18,781 nucleotides of DNA from Evtepia sp. (GCA_020025735.1 JAHHRP010000022.1:1-18781), one strand, 5' to 3'. Positions 1 through 9,200 are shown, counted from the first letter of the stretch. Notes: generated by a model not told the origin, from the sequence alone. Numbers and translations are program-made.

Positions 1-3
1 CTA

Positions 4-32
4 TTGATATTTTGAATAGATTGTTCTAAACT
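4..32 (+). promoter_or_regulatory. Putative sigma-70-type promoter of the small gene at 61
   Basis: A TTGATA box at 4-9 and a TAAACT box at 27-32 are separated by 17 bases. They match the -35 and -10 consensus at 5/6 and 4/6 positions. The predicted transcription start is near base 39, about 20 bases before the small ORF. The window begins only three bases upstream, so an activator site or an upstream gene cannot be judged. Confidence 0.45.
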
Positions 33-60
33 ATCTCAAGTAAAACTGTGAGGTGTCCCT

Positions 61-231
61 ATGCCAGATTACAAAAAAATGTATCTCGCCATGTGCCAAG
101 CCACGGAAGAGGCCATTAATCTTTTGATCGCTGCCCAACAAACCTGTGAAGAACTCTATCTCGACGAATCAGTTCCAGATTTAAAGATCGTTCCAATCTC
201 AGAGAATGATCCCCGAGACAAAGACACCTGA
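61..231 (+). CDS. Small protein of unknown function (56 aa)
   Basis: ATG at 61 opens a 56-residue frame ending at TGA 229-231, with AGGTG at 51-55 as a ribosome binding site five bases upstream. The protein starts MPDYKKMYLAMCQATEEAIN, continues with a helical stretch (LLIAAQQTCEELYL) and ends in an acidic, charged tail (ENDPRDKDT). It has no signal peptide or membrane segment. The start resembles small uncharacterised Clostridia proteins beginning M(P/T)DYK.MY, which are usually annotated hypothetical; this is from memory, not a search. The gene has its own promoter-like boxes and a downstream hairpin, which suggests a single-gene unit. No function can be assigned. It is shorter than a usual 60-residue cut-off, so automated annotation could miss it. 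Confidence 0.6.
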   Translation: MPDYKKMYLAMCQATEEAINLLIAAQQTCEELYLDESVPDLKIVPISENDPRDKDT

Positions 232-234
232 GCG

Positions 235-261
235 TCCTTTTCGATGTCTGCATCGGAAGGA
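235..261 (+). terminator. Hairpin after the small gene, possible weak terminator
   Basis: Bases 237-246 pair with 251-260 around a TCTG loop. This gives about 10 bp including two G-T pairs, or a bulged alternative reaching 235-261. It begins six bases after the stop of the 56-aa gene. The following T tract (TTTT at 271-274) is ten bases away, which is poor for an intrinsic terminator. It may act as an mRNA-end stabiliser, with true termination at 300-336. Confidence 0.35.
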
Positions 262-293
262 GTTCCGTGCTTTTATATGATGCTCTTCTTCGC

Positions 294-338
294 AAAAAGA
301 ACACCGAGTCCCACCCAATAAGGGGGACCCGGTGTTTT
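294..338. terminator. Bidirectional intrinsic terminator between the small gene and ackA
   Basis: Bases 300-312 (AACACCGAGTCCC) pair with 324-336 (GGGACCCGGTGTT), a 13-bp stem with one A-C mismatch and an 11-base loop. On the - strand the stem is followed by TTCTTTTTGCG, so it should terminate ackA transcription 26 bases past its stop. On the + strand it is followed by TTGTGTTTTC, so it can also stop read-through from the small gene. Confidence 0.8.
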
Positions 339-361
339 GTGTTTTCTGATGTCGAAAAGCC

Positions 362-1582
362 TTAGGCTTCCTCTGCATTGGTATTCTCGTTTTCTCTGAC
401 CAACTTAGCTGTGTCCAGAGCAATAATTAGCTCCTCATTGGTGGGAATGAGAAGAATCTTATTGGGGGAGTCGTCCGTGGAAATGATGGCTTCCTTACCA
501 CGAACATTGTTCTTTTCCTGGTCCAGCTTCAGACCCAGGAACTCCAGGCCCTCCATGATCTTAGCACGCAGGCTGGCAGAGTTCTCACCCACGCCGGCAG
601 TGAACACGACTGCGTCCAGACCACCCATAGCAGCAGCACAGGACCCGATGCGCTTGGTGACCTTATAGCAGAAAACGTCGATGGCCAACTGAGCACGCTC
701 GTTGCCTTCAGCAGCAGCAGCCTCCAGGTCACGGAAGTCAGAAGAGACACCGGAGATACCCAACATACCGGATTCCTTATTCAGAGCGCTCTCTACCCGC
801 TTGCCAGAATAGCCGCGCTGATCCACAATGTACTCGGTAATGGCAGCGTCAATTGCACCAGCACGGGTACCCATGGGCAGACCGTCCTGGGGGGTAAAGC
901 CCATGGAAGTATCAATGGACTTGCCAAACTTTACAGAGCAGGTGGACGCACCGTTGCCCAGGTGGCAGGTGGCGATGCGAAGTTCCTCAATGGGACGCCC
1001 CAGAAGATCTGCTGCCCGCTGAGAAACGTATTGGTGGGAAGTACCATGGAAGCCATAACGACGGACCTTATTCTCCGTATACCAACGATAAGGCACAGCA
1101 TAGATATATGCCTTGGGGGGCATTGTCTGGTGGAATGCGGTATCGAACACAGCCACCATGGGGGTGTTCGGCATAACATCCTGGCAAGCTTCGATGCCCA
1201 CAATGTTGGCAGGGTTATGGAGAGGAGCCAGAGGAATGCATTCCCGAATCCCTTTCATCACAGCCGAGTCAATCACAACAGAGTGGGTAAACTCTTCGCC
1301 GCCGTGGACCACACGATGACCCACTGCATCGATCTCGGACATATCTTTGATGACACCATAGTAGTTATGGGTCAGCACTTCCATGACCAGCTTGATGGCA
1401 GCCTCATGATCGGGCATATAGCGGTCAGCATCATAGACATCTTTGTCCGTGGGGGTGTGCTTAATGTGGCCGTCGATACCGATACGCTCGCACAGGCCCT
1501 TGGCCAGGACTTCCTTGGTATCCGGGTCCAGCAGCTGGTACTTCAGGGAAGAGCTGCCTGCATTGATAACCAGAACTTTCAT
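362..1582 (-). CDS. ackA: Acetate kinase
   Basis: Interconverts acetyl phosphate + ADP and acetate + ATP in the cytoplasm, the ATP-yielding end of acetate fermentation. The 406-residue product starts MKVLVINAGSSSLKYQLLD, the ASKHA-fold N-terminal signature. It also carries VGHRVVHGG (Arg90), FDTAFHQTMP (Asp147), RRYGFHGTSH, HLGNGAS, GLPMGTRAGAID and FTAGVGENS, the substrate and nucleotide motifs of the family, at the usual family length of about 400. I chose ATG 1582. A GTG four codons upstream (1594) overlaps the AAGGAG ribosome binding site and adds residues absent from the family. No phosphotransacetylase gene is adjacent. The gene is monocistronic, between its own promoter (1669-1697) and the terminator at 300-336. 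Confidence 0.97.
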   Translation of the reverse strand: MKVLVINAGSSSLKYQLLDPDTKEVLAKGLCERIGIDGHIKHTPTDKDVYDADRYMPDHEAAIKLVMEVLTHNYYGVIKDMSEIDAVGHRVVHGGEEFTHSVVIDSAVMKGIRECIPLAPLHNPANIVGIEACQDVMPNTPMVAVFDTAFHQTMPPKAYIYAVPYRWYTENKVRRYGFHGTSHQYVSQRAADLLGRPIEELRIATCHLGNGASTCSVKFGKSIDTSMGFTPQDGLPMGTRAGAIDAAITEYIVDQRGYSGKRVESALNKESGMLGISGVSSDFRDLEAAAAEGNERAQLAIDVFCYKVTKRIGSCAAAMGGLDAVVFTAGVGENSASLRAKIMEGLEFLGLKLDQEKNNVRGKEAIISTDDSPNKILLIPTNEELIIALDTAKLVRENENTNAEEA

Positions 1583-1623
1583 GGTATTTTCCACTCCTTA
1601 TTTGTTTATCATTTCATTTGTAC

Positions 1624-1652
1624 TTGCTTATATGCTCTATTGGGTGTAAAAT
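1624..1652 (+). promoter_or_regulatory. tmcAL promoter
   Basis: TTGCTT (1624-1629) and TAAAAT (1647-1652) are spaced by 17 bases and placed about 90 bases before the tmcAL start. The predicted start near 1659 lies between the two ackA promoter boxes and the ackA gene, so the promoters are face to face and could interfere with each other. Confidence 0.45.
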
Positions 1653-1668
1653 GGCTCATATACAATAT

Positions 1669-1697
1669 ATATTATCCCATTTCCCTGAAAAGGACAA
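1669..1697 (-). promoter_or_regulatory. ackA promoter
   Basis: On the - strand TTGTCC (1697-1692) and TAATAT (1674-1669) are separated by exactly 17 bases. Transcription would start near 1662, giving an ackA leader of about 80 bases. It faces the tmcAL promoter in the same intergenic region, and the two transcripts would overlap divergently. Confidence 0.5.
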
Positions 1698-1744
1698 CTG
1701 TTTTTTCCCCAAATTTCAAACTTTTTGGAAAGCGAGGTTGGTCT

Positions 1745-2938
1745 ATGCGTACAATCGGTATTGTGACAGAATACAATCCCTTTCACAGTGGCCACAGTGA
1801 TCAGATCCAGGCCCTGCGAGAGGACTTTGGTCTCGACTGTGCTGTCGTCTGTGCAATGAGCGGCAACTGGGTCCAGCGAGGACAGGCAGCCCTGGCAGAC
1901 AAGTGGACCCGGACAACACTTGCTCTGTCCCATGGGGCAGATTTGGTGCTGGAACTGCCCACTCTATGGGCAGCTTCCTCAGCAGAGACGTTCGCTCGGG
2001 GAGGTGTGGGTCTGTTGGCAGCCACCGGGGTGGTCGATACCCTTAGCTTCGGCAGTGAGGCAGGGGATCTGGAACCCCTCCAAAAAACAGCAGACTGTCT
2101 GCACACTCCGGCATGGCAGGAATTGCTGCACCAGGGGCTAGACCAGGGTCTTTCCTTCCCTGCCGCTCGGCAGCAAGCTGCCACCGCCCTGTTGGGACCA
2201 GAGGCCACCTGTCTAAGCCAGCCAAATAACAACCTGGGGGTAGAATATCTCCTGGCCATCCGTTCCCTGGGTGCCAACCTCACGCCTCACACCATGCGCC
2301 GGATTGGCACCGGGCACGACCAGGCACCCCAAGAGGGTCTCGCCCATGCTTCTGCTTCCTGGCTGCGGCAGCAGATTTTAAAAGAAAACCCTGCGTCCCT
2401 TTCTCCCTACCTCTCTCCCCAAGAGGAAGCCCTCCTCCGGGATGACCCTGCCAGCCTGACCTTCTGCACCCGTGGGGTCCTAGCGCGCCTTCGGACCATG
2501 ACCGAAGCAGACTTTGCCCAACTGCCAGACAGCGGTGAGGGCCTTAGTCATCGTCTGTACGATGCCGTCCAAACCGCCCAGGATCTGGATACCCTATATG
2601 CCCAGGTCCAAACCAAACGCTACCCCCTTTCCCGCATCCGGCGATTGGTTCTTTGGGCTTTCCTGGGATTGACTGTCCAGGATCGCCCCGATACGCTTCC
2701 CTATCTGCGGGTGTTGGGATTTTCCCCTCGAGGGCGAATCCTCCTGCGGCAGATGAAAACCTCTGCCTCCCTGCCCGTCCTAGTCAAGCCAGCGCACGCC
2801 GCTCGCCTGAAAGATCCCACTGCCCGAAAACTCTTCGACCTGGAAGCCAGGTGTACAGCCCTCTATGATCTCTGTCGGAAAAACTTTGGGCAGAAGGCAG
2901 GCCGCAACGAATATACTGAAACCCCCATCCGTCTGTGA
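1745..2938 (+). CDS. tmcAL: tRNA(Met) cytidine acetate ligase (TmcAL, YlbM family)
   Basis: Activates acetate with ATP to acetyl-AMP and acetylates the wobble cytidine of elongator tRNA(Met) to ac4C (B. subtilis YlbM/TmcAL, COG1323). The 397-residue product has the nucleotidyltransferase-type start GIVTEYNPFHSGH with an HxGH motif at residues 14-17. The family block MSGNWVQRGQAALADKW is at 38-54, SFGSEAGD near 102, and NNNLGVEYL near 160. The start is ATG 1745, with GAGG at 1734-1737 seven bases upstream. The reading frame stays open far upstream to 962, but that part is antisense to ackA and does not fit the family. The neighbour ackA makes acetate and ATP, the two small substrates of this enzyme. 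The C-terminal half has the expected helical, basic character. Confidence 0.93.
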   Translation: MRTIGIVTEYNPFHSGHSDQIQALREDFGLDCAVVCAMSGNWVQRGQAALADKWTRTTLALSHGADLVLELPTLWAASSAETFARGGVGLLAATGVVDTLSFGSEAGDLEPLQKTADCLHTPAWQELLHQGLDQGLSFPAARQQAATALLGPEATCLSQPNNNLGVEYLLAIRSLGANLTPHTMRRIGTGHDQAPQEGLAHASASWLRQQILKENPASLSPYLSPQEEALLRDDPASLTFCTRGVLARLRTMTEADFAQLPDSGEGLSHRLYDAVQTAQDLDTLYAQVQTKRYPLSRIRRLVLWAFLGLTVQDRPDTLPYLRVLGFSPRGRILLRQMKTSASLPVLVKPAHAARLKDPTARKLFDLEARCTALYDLCRKNFGQKAGRNEYTETPIRL

Positions 2939-3004
2939 CAACCGCCCACAGCGCGCTCTGGGTCTCAAAATAGAACAAGAAACAAAAGAAAAACATACGA
3001 ATAA

Positions 3005-3038
3005 AAACGTGCTGGGGAGCATCCTCCCCAGCACGTTT
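3005..3038. terminator. Strong bidirectional terminator between tmcAL and the purine operon
   Basis: A perfect 15-bp stem pairs 3005-3019 (AAACGTGCTGGGGAG) with 3024-3038 around the four-base loop CATC. On the - strand the stem is followed by TTTTTATTCG, a good U tract, 11 bases after the fhs stop, so it ends the purine operon. On the + strand the tract is only TTTCC, giving weaker but plausible termination of tmcAL, whose stop is 66 bases upstream. Confidence 0.9.
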
Positions 3039-3048
3039 CCGTTGTCCC

Positions 3049-4716
3049 TTAAAATAGTCCGGTAATCTTACCCATTTCATCCACGTCGATCTTCTCCGCC
3101 GCCGGAACCTTGGGCAGACCGGGCATGGTGAGAATTTCTCCTGTCAGAGCCACCAAGAACCCTGCCCCAGCAGAAACCTTCAGGTTTCGTACCGTTACCG
3201 AGAAATCCTCCGGTGCGCCCAACAACGTCGGATCATCAGAAAAACTATACTGCGTCTTTGCCATACAAATGGGATAGTTCCCAAACCCTTGCGCTGTCAG
3301 CTGCCTGGCCTGCTTCTGCGCCGCAGGCGTGAGAATCACTTCCCGTCCATGATAAATCCGCGTCACAATGGCTTGAAGTTTTTCCTCTATGGTCTGATCT
3401 AACCCATAGGAAGGCTGATAGTGATTGGGCATCTCGCACAGGCGGACCACTTCCTCCGCCAGGGCCTTGCCACCCTCACCGCCCTTGGCCCATACCTCAG
3501 ACAAAGCAACATTGACCCCAAGTTTCTTGCACTTTTCTGCAATAAGGGCCAGCTCAGCCTCCGTATCCATAGGAAAGCGATTGATCGCCACCACACAGGG
3601 CAGACCGAAAACCGTTGTGATGTTCTCCACATGACGCAGCAGATTGGGCAGTCCCTTTTCCAGTGCAATCAGATCTTCTTTCCCCAAGTCCTCCTTGGCA
3701 GCACCACCGTGGTGTTTCAGTGCCCGCACTGTGGCCACCACCACCACGGCATCTGGATGGAGTCCTGCCATGGGGCACTTGATGTCCAGGAATTTCTCTG
3801 CGCCCAGATCTGCGCCAAAGCCTGCCTCCGTCACTGCATAACCCCCCAGCTTCAACGCCGCTCTGGGCGCCATAATCGAGTTGCAGCCATGGGCGATGTT
3901 GGCAAAGGGACCGCCATGGATGATGGCTGGGGTTCCCTCCAATGTCTGGACCAGGTTGGGCTTCAACGCATCTTTGAGCAGCGCCGTCATCGCCCCTGCC
4001 GCATGCAGGTCCCCAGCGGTGACAGGTTCATCATCATAGGTATAACCCACCACCATCCGGCTCAAACGCTCCTTCAGATCGGCAATCGAAGTGGCCAAGC
4101 ACAACACTGCCATGACCTCTGAGGCCACGGTAATGTCAAAGCCGTCTTCCCGCGGCACCCCTTGCATCCGGCCACCCAGACCATCAACAATGTTCCGCAG
4201 CTGCCGGTCATTCATATCCACGCAGCGCTTCCAGGTGATCTTCTTCACGTCAATCCCCAGCGCGTTGCCCTGCTGAATATGGTTGTCCAGCATGGCAGCC
4301 AGCAAATTGTTGGCCGCCCCAATGGCATGAAAGTCTCCGGTAAAGTGGAGGTTAATGTCCTCCATCGGCACCACCTGAGCATAGCCGCCTCCAGCAGCAC
4401 CACCCTTTAGTCCAAAGACAGGTCCCAGAGAAGGCTCCCGCAGCGCCACCACCGACTTCTTCCCAATCTTTCGCAGTCCGTCAGCCAGACCGGCCGTGGT
4501 GGTGGTTTTCCCTTCCCCGGCAGGCGTCGGGGTAATGGCAGTAACCAGGATCAGTTTGCCGTCTGGGGCCTGGATCTCCTGAAACATACGATAGTCGATC
4601 TTTGCCTTGTAGCTACCATAAGGCTCCAGATATGCTTCTGGAACACCCAGTTCTTGCGCAATCTCCCGGATCGGCTTCATTTGGCAGGCCTGGGCGATCT
4701 CGATGTCGCTTTTCAT
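3049..4716 (-). CDS. fhs: Formate--tetrahydrofolate ligase
   Basis: Joins formate to tetrahydrofolate with ATP, giving 10-formyl-THF in the cytoplasm. The 555-residue product has the ATP-binding loop PTPAGEGKTTTTAG at about 63-76, the signature GLKGGAAGGGYAQ at 102-114 followed by INLHFTGD, and GPFANIAHGCNS. Its length equals the usual 550-560. ATG 4716 is preceded by AAAGGAGAGGAGTCCT. It is the last gene of the purine operon, 30 bases after guaB. 10-formyl-THF is the donor used by PurN and the AICAR transformylase encoded upstream, so here it probably serves purine synthesis. The sequence does not show whether the organism also uses it for acetogenesis or glycine metabolism. Confidence 0.97.
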   Translation of the reverse strand: MKSDIEIAQACQMKPIREIAQELGVPEAYLEPYGSYKAKIDYRMFQEIQAPDGKLILVTAITPTPAGEGKTTTTAGLADGLRKIGKKSVVALREPSLGPVFGLKGGAAGGGYAQVVPMEDINLHFTGDFHAIGAANNLLAAMLDNHIQQGNALGIDVKKITWKRCVDMNDRQLRNIVDGLGGRMQGVPREDGFDITVASEVMAVLCLATSIADLKERLSRMVVGYTYDDEPVTAGDLHAAGAMTALLKDALKPNLVQTLEGTPAIIHGGPFANIAHGCNSIMAPRAALKLGGYAVTEAGFGADLGAEKFLDIKCPMAGLHPDAVVVVATVRALKHHGGAAKEDLGKEDLIALEKGLPNLLRHVENITTVFGLPCVVAINRFPMDTEAELALIAEKCKKLGVNVALSEVWAKGGEGGKALAEEVVRLCEMPNHYQPSYGLDQTIEEKLQAIVTRIYHGREVILTPAAQKQARQLTAQGFGNYPICMAKTQYSFSDDPTLLGAPEDFSVTVRNLKVSAGAGFLVALTGEILTMPGLPKVPAAEKIDVDEMGKITGLF

Positions 4717-4746
4717 AGGACTCCTCTCCTTTCGATATACCGTGTC

Positions 4747-6252
4747 TTACTGATTGCCGCTAGTGGAGCGGAGGGTCACGTCATGGTAGCCGCCCTCCAC
4801 AATACTGGTCGCAGAAACCAAGGTCAGGCGGGCGTTCTTTTGCAGATCAGGAATATTGATGACACCGCAGTTGCACATGGTAGACTTGACCTTATACAGG
4901 CTTTTCTCCACGTTGTCATGGAGAGAACCAGCATAGGCCACATAGGAATCTACCCCTTCCTCGAAGGCAAGGTCGTTCTTGCCGCCCAGGTCGTAGCGCT
5001 GCCAGTTCCTGGCCCGGTTAGAACCCTCGCCCCAATACTCCTTCACATAGGCCCCATTGACCATGAGCTTGTTGGTGGGGCTTTCATCAAAGCGGGCAAA
5101 ATACCGGCCCAGCATCAAAAAGTCTGCCCCCATTGCCAACGCCAATGTCATGTGGAAATCAAAAACAATGCCACCATCGGAGCAGATGGGCACATACACC
5201 CCCGTCTCCTGGAAGTATTCATCTCTGGCTGCCGCCACCTCAATGAGCGCCGATGCCTGACCGCGGCCAATGCCCTTGGTCTCCCGGGTGATGCAAATAG
5301 AGCCGCCGCCAATGCCAACTTTCACAAAGTCAGCTCCAGCTTGAGCCAGATAACGGAACCCTTCCCGATCTACCACATTGCCAGCACCCACTTTGACCGT
5401 GTCACCATACTTCTCCCGGATGAAATCAATGGTCTTCTTCTGCCAAACAGAATACCCCTCCGAAGAGTCGATGCACAGAATGTCTGCCCCAGCACCCACT
5501 AAGGCAGGCACCCGCTCGGCATAGTCCTTGGAGTTGATCCCTGCGCCTACCAGGTAGCGCTTGTCCTCATCCTGGAGGGCCAGTGGATGCTCCTTGTGTT
5601 CCGAATAGTCTTTGCGAAAAACAAAGTACATCAGATGATCCTCGTCGTCTACCACCGGCAGCGCATTGAGTTTGTGGTCCCAGATGATGTCGTTGGCCTC
5701 TTTCAGGGTCGTGGCCGCTGGCGCAGTGATGAGTTTTTCCCGGGGCGTCATAAACTCCCGCACAGGGATGTCTGTACTCATCCGGGTCACGCGGTAGTCC
5801 CGGCTGGTGACCAGACCCAATAGCTTTCCTGTGGGCGTAGCATCCGCAGTGATCGCCACGGTGGAAAACCCGTTCTTCTCTTTCAGTGCCAGCACATCAG
5901 CCAGGGTAGCATCAGGGGTGAGGTTCGAGGCAGAAATCACAAACCCTGCCTTGCTGCTCTTCACCCGGCGGACCATGGCTGCCTCATCCTCAATGGACTG
6001 GGACCCATAGATGAAGGACAAGCCCCCCTCCTTGGCCAGCGCCACAGCCAGGGTATCGTTGGACACTGCCTGCATGATGGCCGAAACCATGGGGATGTTT
6101 AAACAAATGGGGCATTCCTCCTCCCCCTTGCGGTACTTCACCAAAGGGGTTTTCAGAGAAACATTGTAAGGCACACACTCCTCTGAGGTAAAGCCAGGCA
6201 CCAGCAGATACTCGCTGAAAGTGTGGGAGGGTTCGGGATAATAATAAGCCAT
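4747..6252 (-). CDS. guaB: IMP dehydrogenase, divergent Clostridia-type
   Basis: Oxidises IMP to XMP with NAD+, the first step to GMP. The 501-residue product has the TIM-barrel pattern interrupted at about 95-215 by two CBS repeats (LLGLVTSRDYRVTR; LNALPVVDDEDHLMYFV). The catalytic loop reads KVGIGGGSICITRE, with the nucleophile at Cys320, followed by CSDGGIVFDFHMTLALAMGADFLMLG. The mobile flap differs from the usual YRGMGS form: it reads YWGEGSNRARNWQRYD but keeps the catalytic Arg-Tyr pair (419-420). The C-terminus ends in a cysteine-containing stretch (STMCNCGVINI) and no K+-site residues could be confirmed by eye. AAGGAGGAG lies seven bases before ATG 6252. The gene sits 18 bases after purL. 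All core catalytic residues are present, so activity is expected; GMP reductase is less likely because CBS domains and flap are present. Confidence 0.92.
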   Translation of the reverse strand: MAYYYPEPSHTFSEYLLVPGFTSEECVPYNVSLKTPLVKYRKGEEECPICLNIPMVSAIMQAVSNDTLAVALAKEGGLSFIYGSQSIEDEAAMVRRVKSSKAGFVISASNLTPDATLADVLALKEKNGFSTVAITADATPTGKLLGLVTSRDYRVTRMSTDIPVREFMTPREKLITAPAATTLKEANDIIWDHKLNALPVVDDEDHLMYFVFRKDYSEHKEHPLALQDEDKRYLVGAGINSKDYAERVPALVGAGADILCIDSSEGYSVWQKKTIDFIREKYGDTVKVGAGNVVDREGFRYLAQAGADFVKVGIGGGSICITRETKGIGRGQASALIEVAAARDEYFQETGVYVPICSDGGIVFDFHMTLALAMGADFLMLGRYFARFDESPTNKLMVNGAYVKEYWGEGSNRARNWQRYDLGGKNDLAFEEGVDSYVAYAGSLHDNVEKSLYKVKSTMCNCGVINIPDLQKNARLTLVSATSIVEGGYHDVTLRSTSGNQ

Positions 6253-6270
6253 TTAGGGCTCCTCCTTTCT

Positions 6271-9200
6271 TTATCCAAAGTACTCCACCGCTGAGCGGAA
6301 GAGTTTCATATCATACTCGCCGGGAACATTGCGGTACAGCCCTGCCCCGGTGCGTTCGCTGTGGCCCATCTTGCCCAGCACCCTTCCATCGGGAGAGGTA
6401 ATGCCTTCAATGGCCCAAACAGAGTGATTGGGGTTATCGTGGATATCCCAGGTAGGCTTTCCTGTAAGATCCACATACTGTGTAGCAATCTGCCCGTTGG
6501 CTGCCAGCTTCTCCACCAGCTCCTGAGAGGCCAAGAACCGACCTTCCCCATGGGAGATGGGAACGGTATACACTTCACCCGGCTTGGTATTCATCAGCCA
6601 GGGGGACAGATTGGATGCCACCCGCGTCCGCACCAGGCGGGACTGGTGACGCCCAATGGTATTAAAGGTCAAGGTGGGACAAGTCTCGTCTGTGTCAATG
6701 ATCTCCCCGTAAGGCACCAGCCCCAGCTTGATGAGCGCCTGGAAGCCGTTGCACACACCCAGCATGAGACCATCCCGGTTTTTCAGCAGTTCGTTCACCT
6801 GCTCCTTGATCTTGCCCGCACGGAAGAAAGAAGTGATGAGCTTGGCCGATCCATCTGGCTCGTCACCGCCAGAGAAGCCACCGGGAAGAAAGACGATCTG
6901 CGCCTGGGCCAGCCGCTGGGCCACATGATCCATAGACTGGGCAATGGCCCCAGCCGTAAGGTTCTGGATGACCACAATCTCTGGTTCTGCTCCAGCCTCT
7001 GCCATGGCCTTGGCCGCGTCATACTCACAGTTGGTCCCAGGGAAGACGGGAATGAGCACCCGTGGCTTAGCCGTTCGGATGGCAGGCCGCGTCCAGGCAC
7101 TGCTCTCGTGATGCAGCGTAGGAATCTCGCCCCCATCCTGGGCAATGTTGCAGGGATAGACAGGCTCCAGCTTTTCCTCATACGTGTGCAGAAGTTCCTG
7201 GGCCGTGAGAGTCTGCTCCTTCCACACCAAGTCACCACACTGGGTGGTGACACCCAGAGGCAGTCCAATCTCCTCCTTGTCACACAGCTCCAGAATGAAA
7301 GAACCATAGGAATAGGAGAACAGTTCATCCAACGTACAGCCGTCGTCAAAACGGAACCCTATCCCGTTGCCCAGACTCATCTTCAGTACGCCCTCAGCTA
7401 CACCGCCAAATCCAGGGGTATAGGCAGCCAGCACCTTCCCCTTCTTCCGCAGGCGCAGCACCGTCTGCCAGACCTGCTTCAAAGAGGCTGCCGCAGGCAA
7501 GCCGTCGGGTCCATACTCAGGGCACAGCCAGACCACCGGGTGATCCGGCCCCTTAAACTCCGGGGAAATCACATGGGGGATCTCTTCCGTGGTCACGGCA
7601 AAAGAAACCAACGTGGGCGGCACATCCAGATCCTCAAAGGAACCGCTCATAGAGTCCTTGCCCCCAATGGCAGCGATCTCCAGCTCCTTCTGTGCCCGAT
7701 AAGCACCCAGCAGCGCCGCCAGAGGCTGTCCCCAACGCTTGGGGTCCTTCCCCAGTTTGGGGAAATACTCCTGGAAGCTGAGATAAGTGTCCTTCAAATC
7801 CGCACCGGAAGCCACCAGCTTCGACACCGATTCCACAACCGCCAAATAGGCCCCGTGGTAGGGACTCTTCTCCGTAACGTAGGGATTATACCCCCAAGAC
7901 ATGATGGAGCAGGTCTCCGTGTCCTGCTTCTCCATAGAGATCTTATTGACCATCGCCTGCGTGGGCGTCAGCTGGTACTTTCCTCCAAACGGCATGAGCA
8001 CGGTCCCACTGCCAATGGTGGCATCAAACCGCTCGGATAACCCTCGTTTTGAGCATACATTCAAGTCCCCCGCAAGGTCAAGATACCCCTGGCGGAAATC
8101 CTTCACCTGCTCCTTCAAAAAGGACTCCGGTGCAGCCGTAACGGCAGTAATATGCTTTTCTACCCCGTTGGTATCCAGGAAGGAACGGGCAATGTCCACA
8201 ATGACCTTCCCGTTCCAGGACATGGTCAGACGACCCTTGTCCGTGACCGCAGCCACCACGGTGGACTCCAGGTTCTCCTGGTCTGCAAGAGCCATAAACC
8301 GTTCCGCATCCTGGGCCTCTACCACCACAGCCATGCGCTCCTGGGACTCACTAATGGCCAGCTCAGTGCCATCCAGACCCTCGTACTTCTTGGGGACCTT
8401 GTTCAGATCAATTTCCAGCCCCTCCGCCAACTCACCAATGGCAACAGAAACACCACCAGCACCAAAGTCATTGCAGCGCTTAATCAGTCGAGAAGCCTCT
8501 GGATTGCGGAACAGCCGCTGGAGCTTCCGCTCCTCAGGGGCATTGCCTTTTTGGACCTCAGCTCCACAGCTCTCCAGAGACTCCATGGTGTGGGATTTGG
8601 AGGAACCTGTGGCACCGCCGCAGCCATCCCGGCCGGTGCGGCCGCCCAAAAGAATCACCACATCCCCAGGCGCCGGTCGCTCCCGCCGGACATTGGCCGC
8701 AGGAGCTGCCGCAATCACTGCCCCAATCTCCATCCGTTTGGCCGCGTAGCCTGGATGATACAGCTCGTCCACCTGGCCCGTCGCCAGACCAATCTGATTG
8801 CCATAGGAAGCATACCCCGCAGCTGCCTTGGTCACAATGGTCCGCTGGGGCAGCTTCCCTGCCATGGTTTCCTCAATGGGTTTCAGAGGATCTGCTGCAC
8901 CCGTCAGACGCATGGCCGAGTAGACATAAGCCCGACCAGAAAGCGGGTCTCGGATGGCTCCGCCCACACAGGTGGCCGCGCCGCCAAAAGGCTCAATCTC
9001 GGTGGGGTGGTTGTGGGTCTCGTTCTTGAACAGAAGCAGCCAGTCCTCTTTCCCCTCCTTGGTGCTGACTTTGATCTTCACCGTGCAGGCGTTGATCTCC
9101 TCAGACTCGTCCAACCGCGGCATCTTCCCCTGTTTTTTCAGATACTTGGCAACAATGGTGCCAAGGTCCATGAGGTTCATGGGTTTGGTGCGGTTCAGAC

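Noticed and set aside
1582..1594. GTG start for ackA at 1594
   Set aside because: It overlaps the AAGGAG ribosome binding site, and the family starts at MKVLVINAGSSS.
962..1744. Open + strand extension upstream of tmcAL, about 260 codons
   Set aside because: It is antisense to ackA and lacks family sequence. TmcAL starts at MRTIGIVTEYNPFHSGH with its own ribosome binding site at 1734.
2948..2966. Short near-palindrome CCCACAGCGCGCTCTGGG after tmcAL as a terminator
   Set aside because: The stem is short and mismatched with almost no loop and no T tract. The 15-bp hairpin at 3005-3038 is the better terminator.
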